64,000 bases of DNA from contig CAZIFB010000024.1 in assembly GCA_964538915.1 (NCBI GenBank), positions 6,269-70,268 of the forward strand, given 5' to 3'. Below the pieces are notes generated by a model, which saw only the letters and a list, made by a program, of their open reading frames with translations, searched no databases and was not told where the DNA came from. The DNA comes from JAEUHQ01 sp964538915 (lineage in GTDB: Bacteria; Planctomycetota; UBA1135; UBA2386). Made by a program: the position numbers and the translations under genes. Shown one piece after another: positions 50,610 to 59,861 of the stretch. Position 1 is the stretch's first letter. Every line of letters starts with the position of its first letter.

Positions 50610-51596
50610 ATGCAGAGCGCGATCGAGCGGAGGGTGGGGCCGGCGCAGGTCGGCATGCGGCTCGATGCGTTCCTCGCGGCGCAGCCCGAGATCGGCGGCC
50701 GCAGCTACGCGCGGCGCCTCCTCGACAAGGGCTTCGTCGCGGTGCCCGGCGCGCCGGCCCGGCCGAGCCTGCCGCTCGCGCTCGACCAGGTCGTCACGTT
50801 CACGCTCGACCCCGACCGTTCGTTCGACCCGCTGTCGCCAGGGTTGCCGCTGCCGGAGATCCCGGTGCTCTACGACGACGCGTGGATGTGCGTCATCGAC
50901 AAGCCGGCGGGCATCGCGGCGCACCCACCCGACGATCGTTCGGTGCGGGCGCACACCGTGGCGAGCTGGGCGCGCGCGACCTTCGGCGACCTGCCGTCGC
51001 CCGTCGAGGACAGCCGCCCCGGCATCGTGCACCGGCTCGACCGGGACACTTCCGGCGTGATGGTCGTCGCGAAGACGCAGGCTGCGTTGGACGCCCTGCG
51101 AACGCAGTGGAAAGCGCGCACCGTGGCGAAGGAATACCGCTGCGTCGTCTTCGGCGAGCCGCGTTTCCAAAGCGACTGGATCGAGCGCCCGATCGCGCCG
51201 GACCCGAGGAAGCCCGATCGGATGACCGTCGTCGAGGAGGGCGGCCGCGAGTCACAGACCTACTACGAAGTCCTCGAGCGCTTCCGCGGGTTCGCCCACG
51301 TGCTCTGTCGGCCGAAGACCGGGCGAACACACCAGATCCGGGTCCACATGACCGCGATCGGTCACTCGCTCGTCGGCGACCGCGTGTATCGCTCGCGGAT
51401 CCGGCAGCACGACGAACTGCCGCCGGATGCACCGTCGCCGCGCCGCCAGCAGCTGCACGCGATCCGCCTTTCGCTGGCCCACCCTCACACGCTCGAGCCG
51501 CTCTCGTTCGAAGCGCCGGTGCCCGCGGACTTCGAGCTCCTGCTCGCGTGGTTGCGGACGAACCGTTCGCCCGACCCGGATCGGCGCGGCCGCTGA
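50610..51596 (+). CDS. Pseudouridine synthase, RluD family
   Basis: 328 residues. N-terminal S4 RNA-binding domain (GMRLDAFLAAQPEIGGRSYA) and catalytic domain with IVHRLDRDTSGVMVVAKT, whose Asp is the nucleophile, plus RPKTGRTHQIRVHM. RluD makes three pseudouridines in helix 69 of 23S rRNA; RluA and RluC paralogues are close, so the exact site is open. ATG 50610 is chosen because the S4 domain starts soon after. It is divergent from the HD-GYP gene across 185 bp. Confidence 0.92.
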   Translation: MQSAIERRVGPAQVGMRLDAFLAAQPEIGGRSYARRLLDKGFVAVPGAPARPSLPLALDQVVTFTLDPDRSFDPLSPGLPLPEIPVLYDDAWMCVIDKPAGIAAHPPDDRSVRAHTVASWARATFGDLPSPVEDSRPGIVHRLDRDTSGVMVVAKTQAALDALRTQWKARTVAKEYRCVVFGEPRFQSDWIERPIAPDPRKPDRMTVVEEGGRESQTYYEVLERFRGFAHVLCRPKTGRTHQIRVHMTAIGHSLVGDRVYRSRIRQHDELPPDAPSPRRQQLHAIRLSLAHPHTLEPLSFEAPVPADFELLLAWLRTNRSPDPDRRGR

Positions 51597-51651
51597 TGCC
51601 GACCGCGCACGGTCGCGCTACGTTGGCCGAACGACCGCGACGAACGCGCCC

Positions 51652-53748
51652 ATGCCCAGCAAGTGGAACGACGACGACGCCCGTGACCATGTCCGCCGCT
51701 ACGCCGGTCACGGCGAAGCACTCGCGCTGCGCGTCTACACGTCGCGGCTGATCGGCAGCGATCCCTCGCTCGTGCTCCACGGTGGTGGCAACACGTCGGT
51801 GAAGACGACGCGGCGCGACGTGCTGGGGCGCGACGTCGCGGTGCTGTGCGTGAAGGGCAGCGGAAGTGATCTCGCGAAGGTCGAGCCCGAAGGATTGCCG
51901 GCCGTGCGTCTCGCCCCGTTGCTCGAACTGCGCTCGCTCGATCGTCTGGGCGACCAGGAGATGGTCGACGCCGTGCGCGGTGCGCTGCTCGAGAGCCGCG
52001 CGCCGAATCCGTCGGTCGAGACGCTGCTGCACGCGTTCCTGCCGCACACGTTCGTCGACCACACACACGCCGAGCCCGTGCTGGTGCTGACGGACCAGCC
52101 GGACGAACGCCACGTGCACGCGGCCTTCGGCGACGACGTGGTCGTGCTGCCGTGGATCATGCCCGGCTTTCCGCTCGCGAAGGCCGTCGCCGCGGCGTTC
52201 GAACGCGCGCCGCAGTGCCGGGCCATCGTGCTGCAGAAGCACGGGCTGTTCACGTTCGGCACGACGGCGCGGGAGAGTTACGAACGCACGATCGAGTTCG
52301 TCGATCGGGCGGAGAAGTACGTGCAGCGGCAGATCGGCGGCGTCCCGCCGATGCTCGCCGGCGAACCGGCGCCGCCGCCGGCGAACGAGCGGGCGGCGTT
52401 CCTGGCGCTGGCACTGCCCGTGGTCCGGGGTGCGCTCGCGACGCCGCTGGCAACGGCCTTCGGGGACGGGTTCCAGCGCGTCGTCTCGAGCGTGCGCCTC
52501 GGCGACGACCTCGCCGCGTTCGCCGGGCACGGCAGTGCGCGCGCCCTGTGTGCGACCAACCCGATCACGCCGGACCACGTGCTGCGCACGAAGGGGCACT
52601 ACCTCTGGCTGTCGCGCGCCGAAGCGCAGGCGCCCGACCTCTGCCGCCGCGCGGTCGCCGCATTCGCCGCGGTGTACACGCGCTGCTTCGAGTCGCACGG
52701 CCGCCGCCACGCATCGTCGATGCCGTCGCCCCTGCCGGTGGTCGTCGTGATCGAAGGCGTCGGGCTCGTGGCCTTCGCGCCGCAACTCGACGCGGCGAGG
52801 ATCGCGGCCGACATCGCCGAGCAGACGCTGCGCTGCAAGGCGCGCGCGCACGCACTCGGTGAGTTCGTGCCGCTCACCGACGCGGAGCTCGCCGAGATGG
52901 AGTACTGGCCGCTCGAGCGCCAGAAGCTCGGCACGGTCGTCCCGCCGCTGCTGGCGGGGCAGGTGGCGTTCGTCACGGGTGCCGCCGGCGCCATCGGCGC
53001 GGGCATCGTCGAAGCGCTGCTCGCCGCGGGTGCGTGTGTGTTCGCGACCGACGTCGACGGCGACCGCCTCGCCGCGATCGGCAAACGGTTCGCTGCGCAC
53101 GGTGCGCGCTTCGCCACGGGCATCGCCGACCTGACGGACGAGTCTGCGGTCGCGCGCACCTTCGCCGAGTGCACACTCGCGTTCGGGGGCGTCGACTGCG
53201 TCGTCCCCAACGCCGGCATCGCGCACGAGAGTCCGATCGCGACGATGGACTCCGCGAAGTTCGCGCAGGTCCTCGAGGTCAACACGACCGCGACGATGCT
53301 CGTGCTGAAGCAGGCCGCCCGCGTGCTGCGAGCGCAGGGGACCGGCGGCAGCGTCGTCGTGCAGGCGAGCAAGAACGCGTTTGCGCCGGGCAAGAGTTTC
53401 GCCGCGTACTCGGCGAGCAAGGTCGCTGCTCTGCAGCTCGCGCGCATCGCCGCGATGGAGTTCGCCGAGTTCGGCGTCCGCGTGAACGCGATCAACGCCG
53501 ACGCGGTGTTCGGCGACGACGAGGTCCCGAGCCGGTTGTGGCAGGAGGTCGGCGAGAAGCGCATGCAGGCGCGCGGTCTCGACGCCGCCGGTCTGCGCGC
53601 GTTCTACCGCGACCGGTCGCTGCTGAAGACGACGGTGCTGCCTCGCCACGTCGGGGAAGCGGTCGTGTTCTTCGCGTCGATGCGAACGCCGACGACGGGC
53701 GCCGTGCTGCCGGTCGATGGTGGTCTGCCCGAGGCGTTCCCGCGATGA
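51652..53748 (+). CDS. Bifunctional class II aldolase/short-chain dehydrogenase (RhaD-SDR type)
   Basis: 698 residues. N-terminal class II aldolase (about 1-300): LVLHGGGNTSVKT, FVDHTHAEPVLVLTD (zinc His ligands) and LQKHGLFTFG. C-terminal SDR domain (about 430-698): cofactor loop VTGAAGAIGAG, NAG, catalytic ASKN/YSASK (Ser, Tyr, Lys). This fusion is the rhamnulose-1-phosphate aldolase/lactaldehyde dehydrogenase found in Bacillus (YuxG) and others, so it likely splits rhamnulose-1-phosphate and oxidises lactaldehyde. No rhamnose isomerase or kinase is nearby. It overlaps the ABC gene by 4 bp (ATGA). Confidence 0.9.
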   Translation: MPSKWNDDDARDHVRRYAGHGEALALRVYTSRLIGSDPSLVLHGGGNTSVKTTRRDVLGRDVAVLCVKGSGSDLAKVEPEGLPAVRLAPLLELRSLDRLGDQEMVDAVRGALLESRAPNPSVETLLHAFLPHTFVDHTHAEPVLVLTDQPDERHVHAAFGDDVVVLPWIMPGFPLAKAVAAAFERAPQCRAIVLQKHGLFTFGTTARESYERTIEFVDRAEKYVQRQIGGVPPMLAGEPAPPPANERAAFLALALPVVRGALATPLATAFGDGFQRVVSSVRLGDDLAAFAGHGSARALCATNPITPDHVLRTKGHYLWLSRAEAQAPDLCRRAVAAFAAVYTRCFESHGRRHASSMPSPLPVVVVIEGVGLVAFAPQLDAARIAADIAEQTLRCKARAHALGEFVPLTDAELAEMEYWPLERQKLGTVVPPLLAGQVAFVTGAAGAIGAGIVEALLAAGACVFATDVDGDRLAAIGKRFAAHGARFATGIADLTDESAVARTFAECTLAFGGVDCVVPNAGIAHESPIATMDSAKFAQVLEVNTTATMLVLKQAARVLRAQGTGGSVVVQASKNAFAPGKSFAAYSASKVAALQLARIAAMEFAEFGVRVNAINADAVFGDDEVPSRLWQEVGEKRMQARGLDAAGLRAFYRDRSLLKTTVLPRHVGEAVVFFASMRTPTTGAVLPVDGGLPEAFPR

Positions 53749-54710
53749 CGGCATCGGCGACCGACGTGGCGATCGAGATCGCGGGGCTGCGCAAGACCTA
53801 CCGGCGCGGCAAGAAGGTCACCGTCGCGGTCGACGGGCTCGACCTCGTCGTCCGCCGCGGCGAGGTGTTCGGGTTGCTCGGGCCGAACGGCGCCGGCAAG
53901 ACGACGACCGTGGAGGTGTGCGAGGGTCTGACCGTGCCCGACTCGGGCACGGTGCGCGTGCTGGGCCGCGAATGGCGGACGGGCCGCGACGACGAGATCC
54001 GCGACCGTATCGGCGTGTGCCTGCAGGAGACGAAGTTCCACGAGAAGGCGACCGTGCGCGAGATCGTGCAGCTGTTCGCGGCGTGCTACGCCCGGGGCCG
54101 CACCGTCGAAGAGGTGCTGCAGGTCGTCTCGCTGCAGGAGAAGGCCGCTGCGCGAGAGTCGACGCTGTCCGGCGGCCAGAGGCAGCGCCTCGCCGTCGCG
54201 ACGGCGCTCGTCGGTGAGCCCGAACTGCTCTTCCTCGACGAACCGACGACCGGTCTCGATCCGCAGTCGCGGCGTCAGCTGTGGGACGTCGTGCGGTCGT
54301 TCAAGGCCGGCGGCGGCACCGTGGTGCTCACGACGCACTACATGGACGAAGCGCAGCAGCTGTGTGATCGCATCGCGATCGTCGACCACGGCAAGGTGAT
54401 CGCGCTCGGCACGCCGGCGGAACTCATCACCTCGCTCGGCGCCGAGCACTTCGTCGAGATCGAAGTCGACGCGTTCGACGGACGTCTCACTGCGGCGGAC
54501 CTCGCGCGCCTGCCCGACGTGCAGAAGTGCGAGATCGTCGAATCCCGCGCCGTGCTCACGGTCCGTTCGGTGCACACCGTCGTACCGGTACTGCTCGCAA
54601 CGCTCGCGGAACGCAGCGTCGAACTGCGCGGCCTCGCGACGCGCCACGCCACGCTCGAGGACGTGTTCGTCCATCTCACCGGCCGTCAGTTGCGCGAGGA
54701 CTCCCGGTGA
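53745..54710 (+). CDS. ABC-2 type exporter ATP-binding protein
   Basis: 321 residues. Walker A LLGPNGAGKTTTVEVCEG, signature TLSGGQRQRLAVATALVGEP, Walker B LLFLDEPTTGLDP, and switch His in VLTTHYMDEAQQL. The C-terminal 80 residues (LEDVFVHLTGRQLRED) are typical of ABC-2 exporters of the DrrA/CcmA group. It works with the permease encoded next (TGATG overlap). ATG 53745 overlaps the aldolase/SDR stop by 4 bp, an unexpected pairing of sugar catabolism and export. Confidence 0.95.
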   Translation: MTASATDVAIEIAGLRKTYRRGKKVTVAVDGLDLVVRRGEVFGLLGPNGAGKTTTVEVCEGLTVPDSGTVRVLGREWRTGRDDEIRDRIGVCLQETKFHEKATVREIVQLFAACYARGRTVEEVLQVVSLQEKAAARESTLSGGQRQRLAVATALVGEPELLFLDEPTTGLDPQSRRQLWDVVRSFKAGGGTVVLTTHYMDEAQQLCDRIAIVDHGKVIALGTPAELITSLGAEHFVEIEVDAFDGRLTAADLARLPDVQKCEIVESRAVLTVRSVHTVVPVLLATLAERSVELRGLATRHATLEDVFVHLTGRQLREDSR

Positions 54711-55744
54711 TGCGATGGCGCGTGGTCAAGGCGGTCGCGGCGACGACGTTCCGCGAGTTCTGGCGCAGCCCGGACGCGGTGTTCTGGACGTACGGGTTCC
54801 CGCTGATGATGGCCGTCGTGCTCGGCTTCTCGTTCCAGCCGGCACCGCCGCCTCCGGTCCCGGTCGCGGTCGTGGCAGGGGCGCGCTCGGACGACCTCGC
54901 CGCGTCGCTGCGCCGCAGCGACCGCCTTCTGGTCGAAGTGCTCGACGCCGCGGCGGCGGACACCGCGCTCGCCCGAGGCCGGGTCGCGCTGGTCGTGCGG
55001 CAAGAGCAGATCGGCGGGCCGATCGTGCGGAGCGACCCGACGCGCGCCGAGGCGGAGGTGGCGCGCCTGCTCGTCGAGAAGGCGCTCGCGCCGCCGAGCC
55101 AGTATCCGGCGCCGGCGATCGCCTCGGAGGTCGAGGACCGCCCCGGTGCGCGCTACATCGACTTCCTGATCCCCGGCCTCGTCGGGCTCAATCTGCTGGG
55201 CGCCGGAATGTGGGGCATCGGCTTCAACCTGGTGCAACTGCGCATCCAGAAGCTGCTTCGCCGGCTGTTCGTGACCCCGATGCGGCACGGGGAGTTCCTG
55301 TTCGGCTTCCTGCTCGGCCGCGGCATCCTCGTGCTGCCCGAGGCGCTCGCAATCGTGCTGTTCGGTCACCTGCTCTGGGGCGTGCCGTTCCGCGGCAGCC
55401 CGATCGCGTTCTTCCTCCTGGTCGGCGCCGGCGGCCTCGCGTTCACGGGCCTCGGCTGCCTGCTCGCATCGCGCGCGAAGAGCATCGAGGCGATCGCCGG
55501 GCTGATGAACCTGTTCCAGCTCCCGATGTGGCTGCTCGGCGGCACGTTCTTCGGGAACGAGCGCCTCGAAGGCGTCGTGCGCTGGGCGGCGGAGGCGATG
55601 CCGCTCACGCACCTGAACCGTGCGCTGCGCGACGTCATCCTCGAACCGGCGGGTGTCGTCGACGTGCTGATCCCGGCGGGCGGCCTGCTCGGCTTCGCGG
55701 CACTCTGTTTCCTGCTCGCGCTGCGGATGTTCCGCTGGACGTGA
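54710..55744 (+). CDS. ABC-2 type exporter permease
   Basis: 344 residues. One helix near the N-terminus (FWTYGFPLMMAVVLGFSF), an extracytoplasmic loop (about 40-140), then five helices including YIDFLIPGLVGLNLLGAGMW and FQLPMWLLGGTFFGNERL. The layout is that of ABC2_membrane_3 permeases. Substrate unknown. ATG 54710 overlaps the ATPase stop (TGATG); a GTG at 54707 is the alternative start. Ends 18 bp before the convergent M14 peptidase stop. Confidence 0.9.
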   Translation: MRWRVVKAVAATTFREFWRSPDAVFWTYGFPLMMAVVLGFSFQPAPPPPVPVAVVAGARSDDLAASLRRSDRLLVEVLDAAAADTALARGRVALVVRQEQIGGPIVRSDPTRAEAEVARLLVEKALAPPSQYPAPAIASEVEDRPGARYIDFLIPGLVGLNLLGAGMWGIGFNLVQLRIQKLLRRLFVTPMRHGEFLFGFLLGRGILVLPEALAIVLFGHLLWGVPFRGSPIAFFLLVGAGGLAFTGLGCLLASRAKSIEAIAGLMNLFQLPMWLLGGTFFGNERLEGVVRWAAEAMPLTHLNRALRDVILEPAGVVDVLIPAGGLLGFAALCFLLALRMFRWT

Positions 55745-55762
55745 CGCCTCTGGTGCGCGGCG

Positions 55763-57343
55763 TCAGCGAGGTGCGTCGACGCGCAGCACGGGGAACGTCT
55801 CCGTCGTCGTCGCATCGAAGAACGTCCAAGTCGACAGCGAGTCCTCGCTCTCGGGCTCGAGCAGGGTCGCCGCCACGCGCGCGAGCCGCTGACGCGCAGA
55901 CACGAGCAGTGCCCCCGCGGGCAGCTCTTCCGGCGCGGCATCACGCCATGCGCCCGTGAGCACGAGTTCCTGCCGGCCCTGGAACGGCGGCTTCGGTTTG
56001 CGCTTCTTCTCGACCGAGAAGCGCGACGCGACGACGGCGCGCGGCGCGTCGAGCCGTTCGAACTCGACGCCGTGCTGCCGCAGCCGGTCGATCACGTCGT
56101 CGCTCGGAGAGAGCACGGCCCATGCGAACGGCAGCGGACGGTTCTGCCGCGCGACGAAGCCGCGGATCACCGGCATCGATTCGGGATGCCCGTCGCCCTT
56201 GCGCGCGAAGCGTGGCCCGGCGCCGTTCTCGCCGGGTACCTTCTCGATCTCGCCGACGAGCACGTCCATCGTCTCCGCGGGCGCGAACACCGAGTCGAAC
56301 CCGAACGCCGCCGGTGCCTCCGGCGTCGTCAGCCTCCGATCCGCGGCCGCGAATGCCGCGACCAGGGCCGCTTTCTCCGCGACCGCCGCGTGCAGAACAC
56401 TCAGCACGAAGGCCCGCGTCGCCGCGATGCGCGTCTTGAAGTCCGCGTGGCTGTAGGCCTCGCTGAGGATCGCGATGCGGTTGCGCAGCGCGAAGTAGTT
56501 GGTGCCGTAGCGCGCGCGGTGGTCGAACGTGAACCACCCGCGCTGGCCCGTCGCGGATTCCGGCGCGCCGCCGCCGTCCCAGTCGTGCGTCTCGAAGTTG
56601 CCGTAGTCGAACGTCGCGAAACGGTGGTCGTCCCGCATCGTCGCCGTCGCTCGGTCGAGCAGCCGGCGCGACAGACGCGCCACGTCGGGATCGACGTTCG
56701 GCGACACCGACGGTGCGTACGTCAGGTGGTAGCCGTGGTGCGAGCCGTTGGTCGTGTGCAGGTCGAAGAACAGGTGCGGGTCGATCTCGCGGAACAGGCG
56801 CATCAGCGTGCGGGTCTCCGGCGCGTCGACCTTGACGAAGTCGCGGTTGAGGTCGAGGCCCTTGCCGTTCGTGCGTTCGCCGCAGAGCGGCGGCCCGTTC
56901 TGTTCGGTGCGGTTCGCGCCGAGCTTCTCGTTGCCGTCGACGTTGTAGATCGGGAGGAACCACAGGTCGAACTGCGCGAGCAGGTCTTCGTGTTCGCCCA
57001 GCGCGAACTCGCGCAGGAGCTCCTGCACGGCTTCCTTGCCCTCGACTTCGCCGCCGTGGATGTTGCCGACGACCAGCACTCGCATGCGTTCGTCGTTCGC
57101 GGGCGCCGCAGCGACGTGGGCGAGGAGTTGCTCGTGGCCCAGGGCGGTCCGACCGGCCACCTGCAGCGCGATGCGATCCCCGTGCGGCAGGCTCGCGAGA
57201 GCGGTGCAGAACGCCGCGACGTCGGCGGCGCGCGACGTGGCGGCGTAGCCCGTCGTCTCCGGCACGGTGCGCGGGGTGCTCGGGGCCTGCGCCAACGTGT
57301 GTGCGACGAGGAGGAGGGGGGCGAGCAGCGGAAGGCGGACCAT
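55763..57343 (-). CDS. Secreted M14 zinc carboxypeptidase
   Basis: 526 residues. Signal peptide LPLLAPLLLVAHTLAQA. M14 zinc motif HGGEVEGKEAVQELLREFA (H and E ligands, near 100), FDLHTTNGSHHGYH (third His) and the catalytic Glu in ILSEAYSHADFKTR. The core fits the M14 family (carboxypeptidase A-like, some of which are gamma-D-glutamyl-meso-diaminopimelate peptidases). A C-terminal beta region of about 170 residues follows. ATG 57343 gives the signal; the ORF's extended N-terminus is rejected. It is divergent from the HutD-family gene by 78 bp. Confidence 0.92.
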   Translation of the reverse strand: MVRLPLLAPLLLVAHTLAQAPSTPRTVPETTGYAATSRAADVAAFCTALASLPHGDRIALQVAGRTALGHEQLLAHVAAAPANDERMRVLVVGNIHGGEVEGKEAVQELLREFALGEHEDLLAQFDLWFLPIYNVDGNEKLGANRTEQNGPPLCGERTNGKGLDLNRDFVKVDAPETRTLMRLFREIDPHLFFDLHTTNGSHHGYHLTYAPSVSPNVDPDVARLSRRLLDRATATMRDDHRFATFDYGNFETHDWDGGGAPESATGQRGWFTFDHRARYGTNYFALRNRIAILSEAYSHADFKTRIAATRAFVLSVLHAAVAEKAALVAAFAAADRRLTTPEAPAAFGFDSVFAPAETMDVLVGEIEKVPGENGAGPRFARKGDGHPESMPVIRGFVARQNRPLPFAWAVLSPSDDVIDRLRQHGVEFERLDAPRAVVASRFSVEKKRKPKPPFQGRQELVLTGAWRDAAPEELPAGALLVSARQRLARVAATLLEPESEDSLSTWTFFDATTTETFPVLRVDAPR

Positions 57344-57421
57344 GGGGGCAGGGACGATATCGGGGGTGCGGGAGCCGGGTCGAGGTTTCGCGGCGCCCGG
57401 CACGTGCGTAGCGTGCCGGCG

Positions 57422-58027
57422 ATGACGAAGCCGTGGGTGCTGCTCCGCCGCGAAGACCAGGTCGTGGAGCGTTGGCGCAACGGCGGCGGCACGACGCGCA
57501 CCGTCGCGATCGATCCGCCCGGCGCCACGGTCGCGGCGGGGTTCGCCTGGCGGATCAGCGTCGCGGACGTCGCGCAGGACGGGCCGTTCTCCGCGATGCC
57601 CGGCGTCGACCGCAGCTTGTGGTTGCTGGACGGGAACGGGGTGGAGCTCCGGTGTGGCGATTCCGTGACGCTCCTGCGCGAACGGTTCCAGCGGCTCGAC
57701 TTCGTGGGCGAGGCGCCGATCACCGCGCGGCTGCTCGACGGCCCCGTGCGCGACCTCAACGTGATGACGCGACGCGGTGCGGTGCACGCCGTGGCGGCGG
57801 TGCACCGACTGGCGAGTGCCGCGTCGGACACGATCGACGCGGACGGAGTGGCGCCCTTCGTGCTCCTTGCCCTGAGCGGCCGCCTGCTCGTGCGGATCGG
57901 CGCGGATGCCGTCGCGCTCGGAGCTGGCGACGCGCTGCGGATCGAACGCGGCGAACGGACGATCGTCGCCGCGGACGGCGGCGACGCCGGGTTCCTGGGA
58001 GTCGGCTTCCGGCGCGCGCAGCGGTAG
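57422..58027 (+). CDS. HutD-family protein
   Basis: 201 residues with the HutD/Ves motif WRNGGGTTRTVAIDPPGA and the later FSAMPGVDRSLWLLDGNG. The family has a double-stranded beta-helix (cupin-like) fold; Ves is cold-shock induced and HutD lies in histidine-utilisation clusters, but no reaction is known. Here there are no hut genes. It precedes the DUF58 gene by 17 bp on the same strand, so it is likely the first gene of the Bat operon. ATG 57422. Confidence 0.87.
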   Translation: MTKPWVLLRREDQVVERWRNGGGTTRTVAIDPPGATVAAGFAWRISVADVAQDGPFSAMPGVDRSLWLLDGNGVELRCGDSVTLLRERFQRLDFVGEAPITARLLDGPVRDLNVMTRRGAVHAVAAVHRLASAASDTIDADGVAPFVLLALSGRLLVRIGADAVALGAGDALRIERGERTIVAADGGDAGFLGVGFRRAQR

Positions 58028-58044
58028 TCTGCGGCGCCGGACGC

Positions 58045-58992
58045 ATGGGCTTCCTCCGCTTCCTCCGACCGACGCCCGCACCCTTCGCGCCGACCGAGGA
58101 TCTCGCGCAGGTGCTCGCGGAGGTCCGCCGCATCGAAGTGCAGAGCAGCCGTCTCGTCACCGACGTGCTCGCCGGCGGCTACCGCTCGACGTTCCGCGGC
58201 GCCGGCGTCGAGTTCGCCGACGTGCGTGAGTATGTCGAGGGCGACGATCCGCGCAGCGTCGACTGGAACGTCACGGCGCGACTCGGACGGCCGTTCGTCA
58301 AGCGCTTCGTCGAGGAGCGCGAACTGACGATCGTGTTCGCGCTCGACCTGTCCGCGCCGATGGACGCCGGCCTCGGTGCGTGGTCGCTGCGCCAGGTCGC
58401 GGCGCGGTTCTGCGCGCTGCTCGGCCTCGCCGCGATCGCCAACGACGACCGCGTCGGGCTCCTCGCGGGCAGTGCTGAGGTCGAACGCTTCGTGTTGCCG
58501 AGGAAGGGCGCCGGGCACGTGCTGCGCATCGTGCGCGACTGCCTCGTCCTGCGCGGCGGTTCGCCGGAGAGCTCCGTGGACGCGCTCGTCGCGAAGGCGT
58601 CGTGCGGTCTGCGTCGCCGCACCGTGGTGTTCCTGCTGTCGCACTTCTTCGGCCCGTCGGACCCGCGCACGCTGCGGCTCGGCGGCCGGGACCACGACCT
58701 CGTGGCGGTGCGGCTCCTGCCGCGCGAACTGCTCGATCCGCCGCGCGCGCTGCTGCGCCTCGCCGATCCCGCGGATGGTGCCTGTCGCCTCGTCGACTTC
58801 GCGGACGAACGGGTGCGCGCGGCGTGGGCCGAACGTGTCGCCGCGTGGCGCCTCTGCGGTGACGAGTCGTTCGGCCGTGCTGCGATCGACTGCATCGACG
58901 TGGAGGTGCCGAGCACGCGGGACGTCGGTGCGATCGCCGGGCCGATCCTCCGGTTCTTCCGCCGGCGCGCGCTGCGGGAGGCGAAGCGGTGA
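58045..58992 (+). CDS. DUF58 domain protein, first structural gene of the Bat operon
   Basis: 315 residues. DUF58 signature FADVREYVEGDDPRSVDWNV followed by ARLGRPFVKRFVEERELTIV and FALDLSAPMDAG (partial MIDAS). It is the closer match to the classical Bat-operon DUF58 than the copy at 2797-3699. GTGA overlap with the next gene. A MoxR ATPase normally precedes it; here the upstream gene is HutD-like, and no moxR is in the window. Confidence 0.9.
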   Translation: MGFLRFLRPTPAPFAPTEDLAQVLAEVRRIEVQSSRLVTDVLAGGYRSTFRGAGVEFADVREYVEGDDPRSVDWNVTARLGRPFVKRFVEERELTIVFALDLSAPMDAGLGAWSLRQVAARFCALLGLAAIANDDRVGLLAGSAEVERFVLPRKGAGHVLRIVRDCLVLRGGSPESSVDALVAKASCGLRRRTVVFLLSHFFGPSDPRTLRLGGRDHDLVAVRLLPRELLDPPRALLRLADPADGACRLVDFADERVRAAWAERVAAWRLCGDESFGRAAIDCIDVEVPSTRDVGAIAGPILRFFRRRALREAKR

Positions 58993-59861
58993 CGCGCGCC
59001 GGTGCGGTGGTCCGGGCGGCCGTCGCGGCGGTCGCGTTGGCGACCGCGCTGCGTGCGCAGGCGCGCCTGGAGATCGAGTGGTCGTTGCCGCCCGGCGGCG
59101 TCGCGTTCGGCGACCCGTTCGTCGTCGAGGTTCGGCGGGCGTGGGGAAGTGGAGAGGCCGAGCCGTTCGACGTCGCCGCCCTTCCGCCGCTCGAACTCGA
59201 ACCGATCGGCGCCGCCGCGCCCGGGACGGCGGGGAGCGACGTGGTCCGGTTTCGCGCGCGCCCTCTCGCTGCCGGCGACCTCGTGTTCGCGCCGGTGCCG
59301 CTGCGCGTGGTCGGGCGTGCCGAGCCCGTCGCGTGGTGCACACCCGCGCAACTGAACGTCCGGTCCGTGCTCGCCGAGCCCGCCGGTCCGATCGAGTGGC
59401 CCGGTGACGTGCTCGATGCACCGCGCGCTTCTCGTTCGGCGTGGTGGCTCGCGGCCCTGGTCCTGGCGATGGCGGCGGCGGTCCGCTGGTGGCGTCGTTC
59501 GTCGGAGGCGCCGCTCGCCGCCTCACCGGTGCCGCGTCCGCCGCACGAAACGGCGCTCGAGCGGCTCGGTGCCCTCGCTCTGCCGGGCGTCGGCGCGGCG
59601 GAGCGGCTCGCGTTCTACACCGGCCTCGCGGCGGTCGTGCGCGAGTACGCCGGGGCGCGCTTTCGTTTCGCGGCGGCTCCCTGCACCAGTGCCGAGGTCG
59701 AACGGCGCGCGGTCCGCGGGCGCGAACCGCTCGCGCAGTGTCTTCTCGCGTGCGATCTCGTGAAGTTCGCCAACGATGCGCCGTCCGCCGACGCCCACAC
59801 GGCGGCGCGCGCCGCGGCCGAACGGTTCGTCCGCGCGACGGTCGAAGGGGCCGCACCGTGA
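58989..59861 (+). CDS. Signal-peptide protein of unknown function in the Bat operon
   Basis: 290 residues. Signal-like start (AVVRAAVAAVALATALRAQA), a beta-rich domain (about 25-125) reminiscent of BatD's Ig-like modules, a membrane helix (SAWWLAALVLAMAAAVRWW) and a helical C-terminus. GTG start with 4-bp overlaps on both sides. The position between DUF58 and BatA is where many operons carry a DUF4381-like protein; the topology (signal, beta domain, helix, cytoplasmic tail) is compatible, but I cannot confirm a family. Confidence 0.7.
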   Translation: MTRAGAVVRAAVAAVALATALRAQARLEIEWSLPPGGVAFGDPFVVEVRRAWGSGEAEPFDVAALPPLELEPIGAAAPGTAGSDVVRFRARPLAAGDLVFAPVPLRVVGRAEPVAWCTPAQLNVRSVLAEPAGPIEWPGDVLDAPRASRSAWWLAALVLAMAAAVRWWRRSSEAPLAASPVPRPPHETALERLGALALPGVGAAERLAFYTGLAAVVREYAGARFRFAAAPCTSAEVERRAVRGREPLAQCLLACDLVKFANDAPSADAHTAARAAAERFVRATVEGAAP

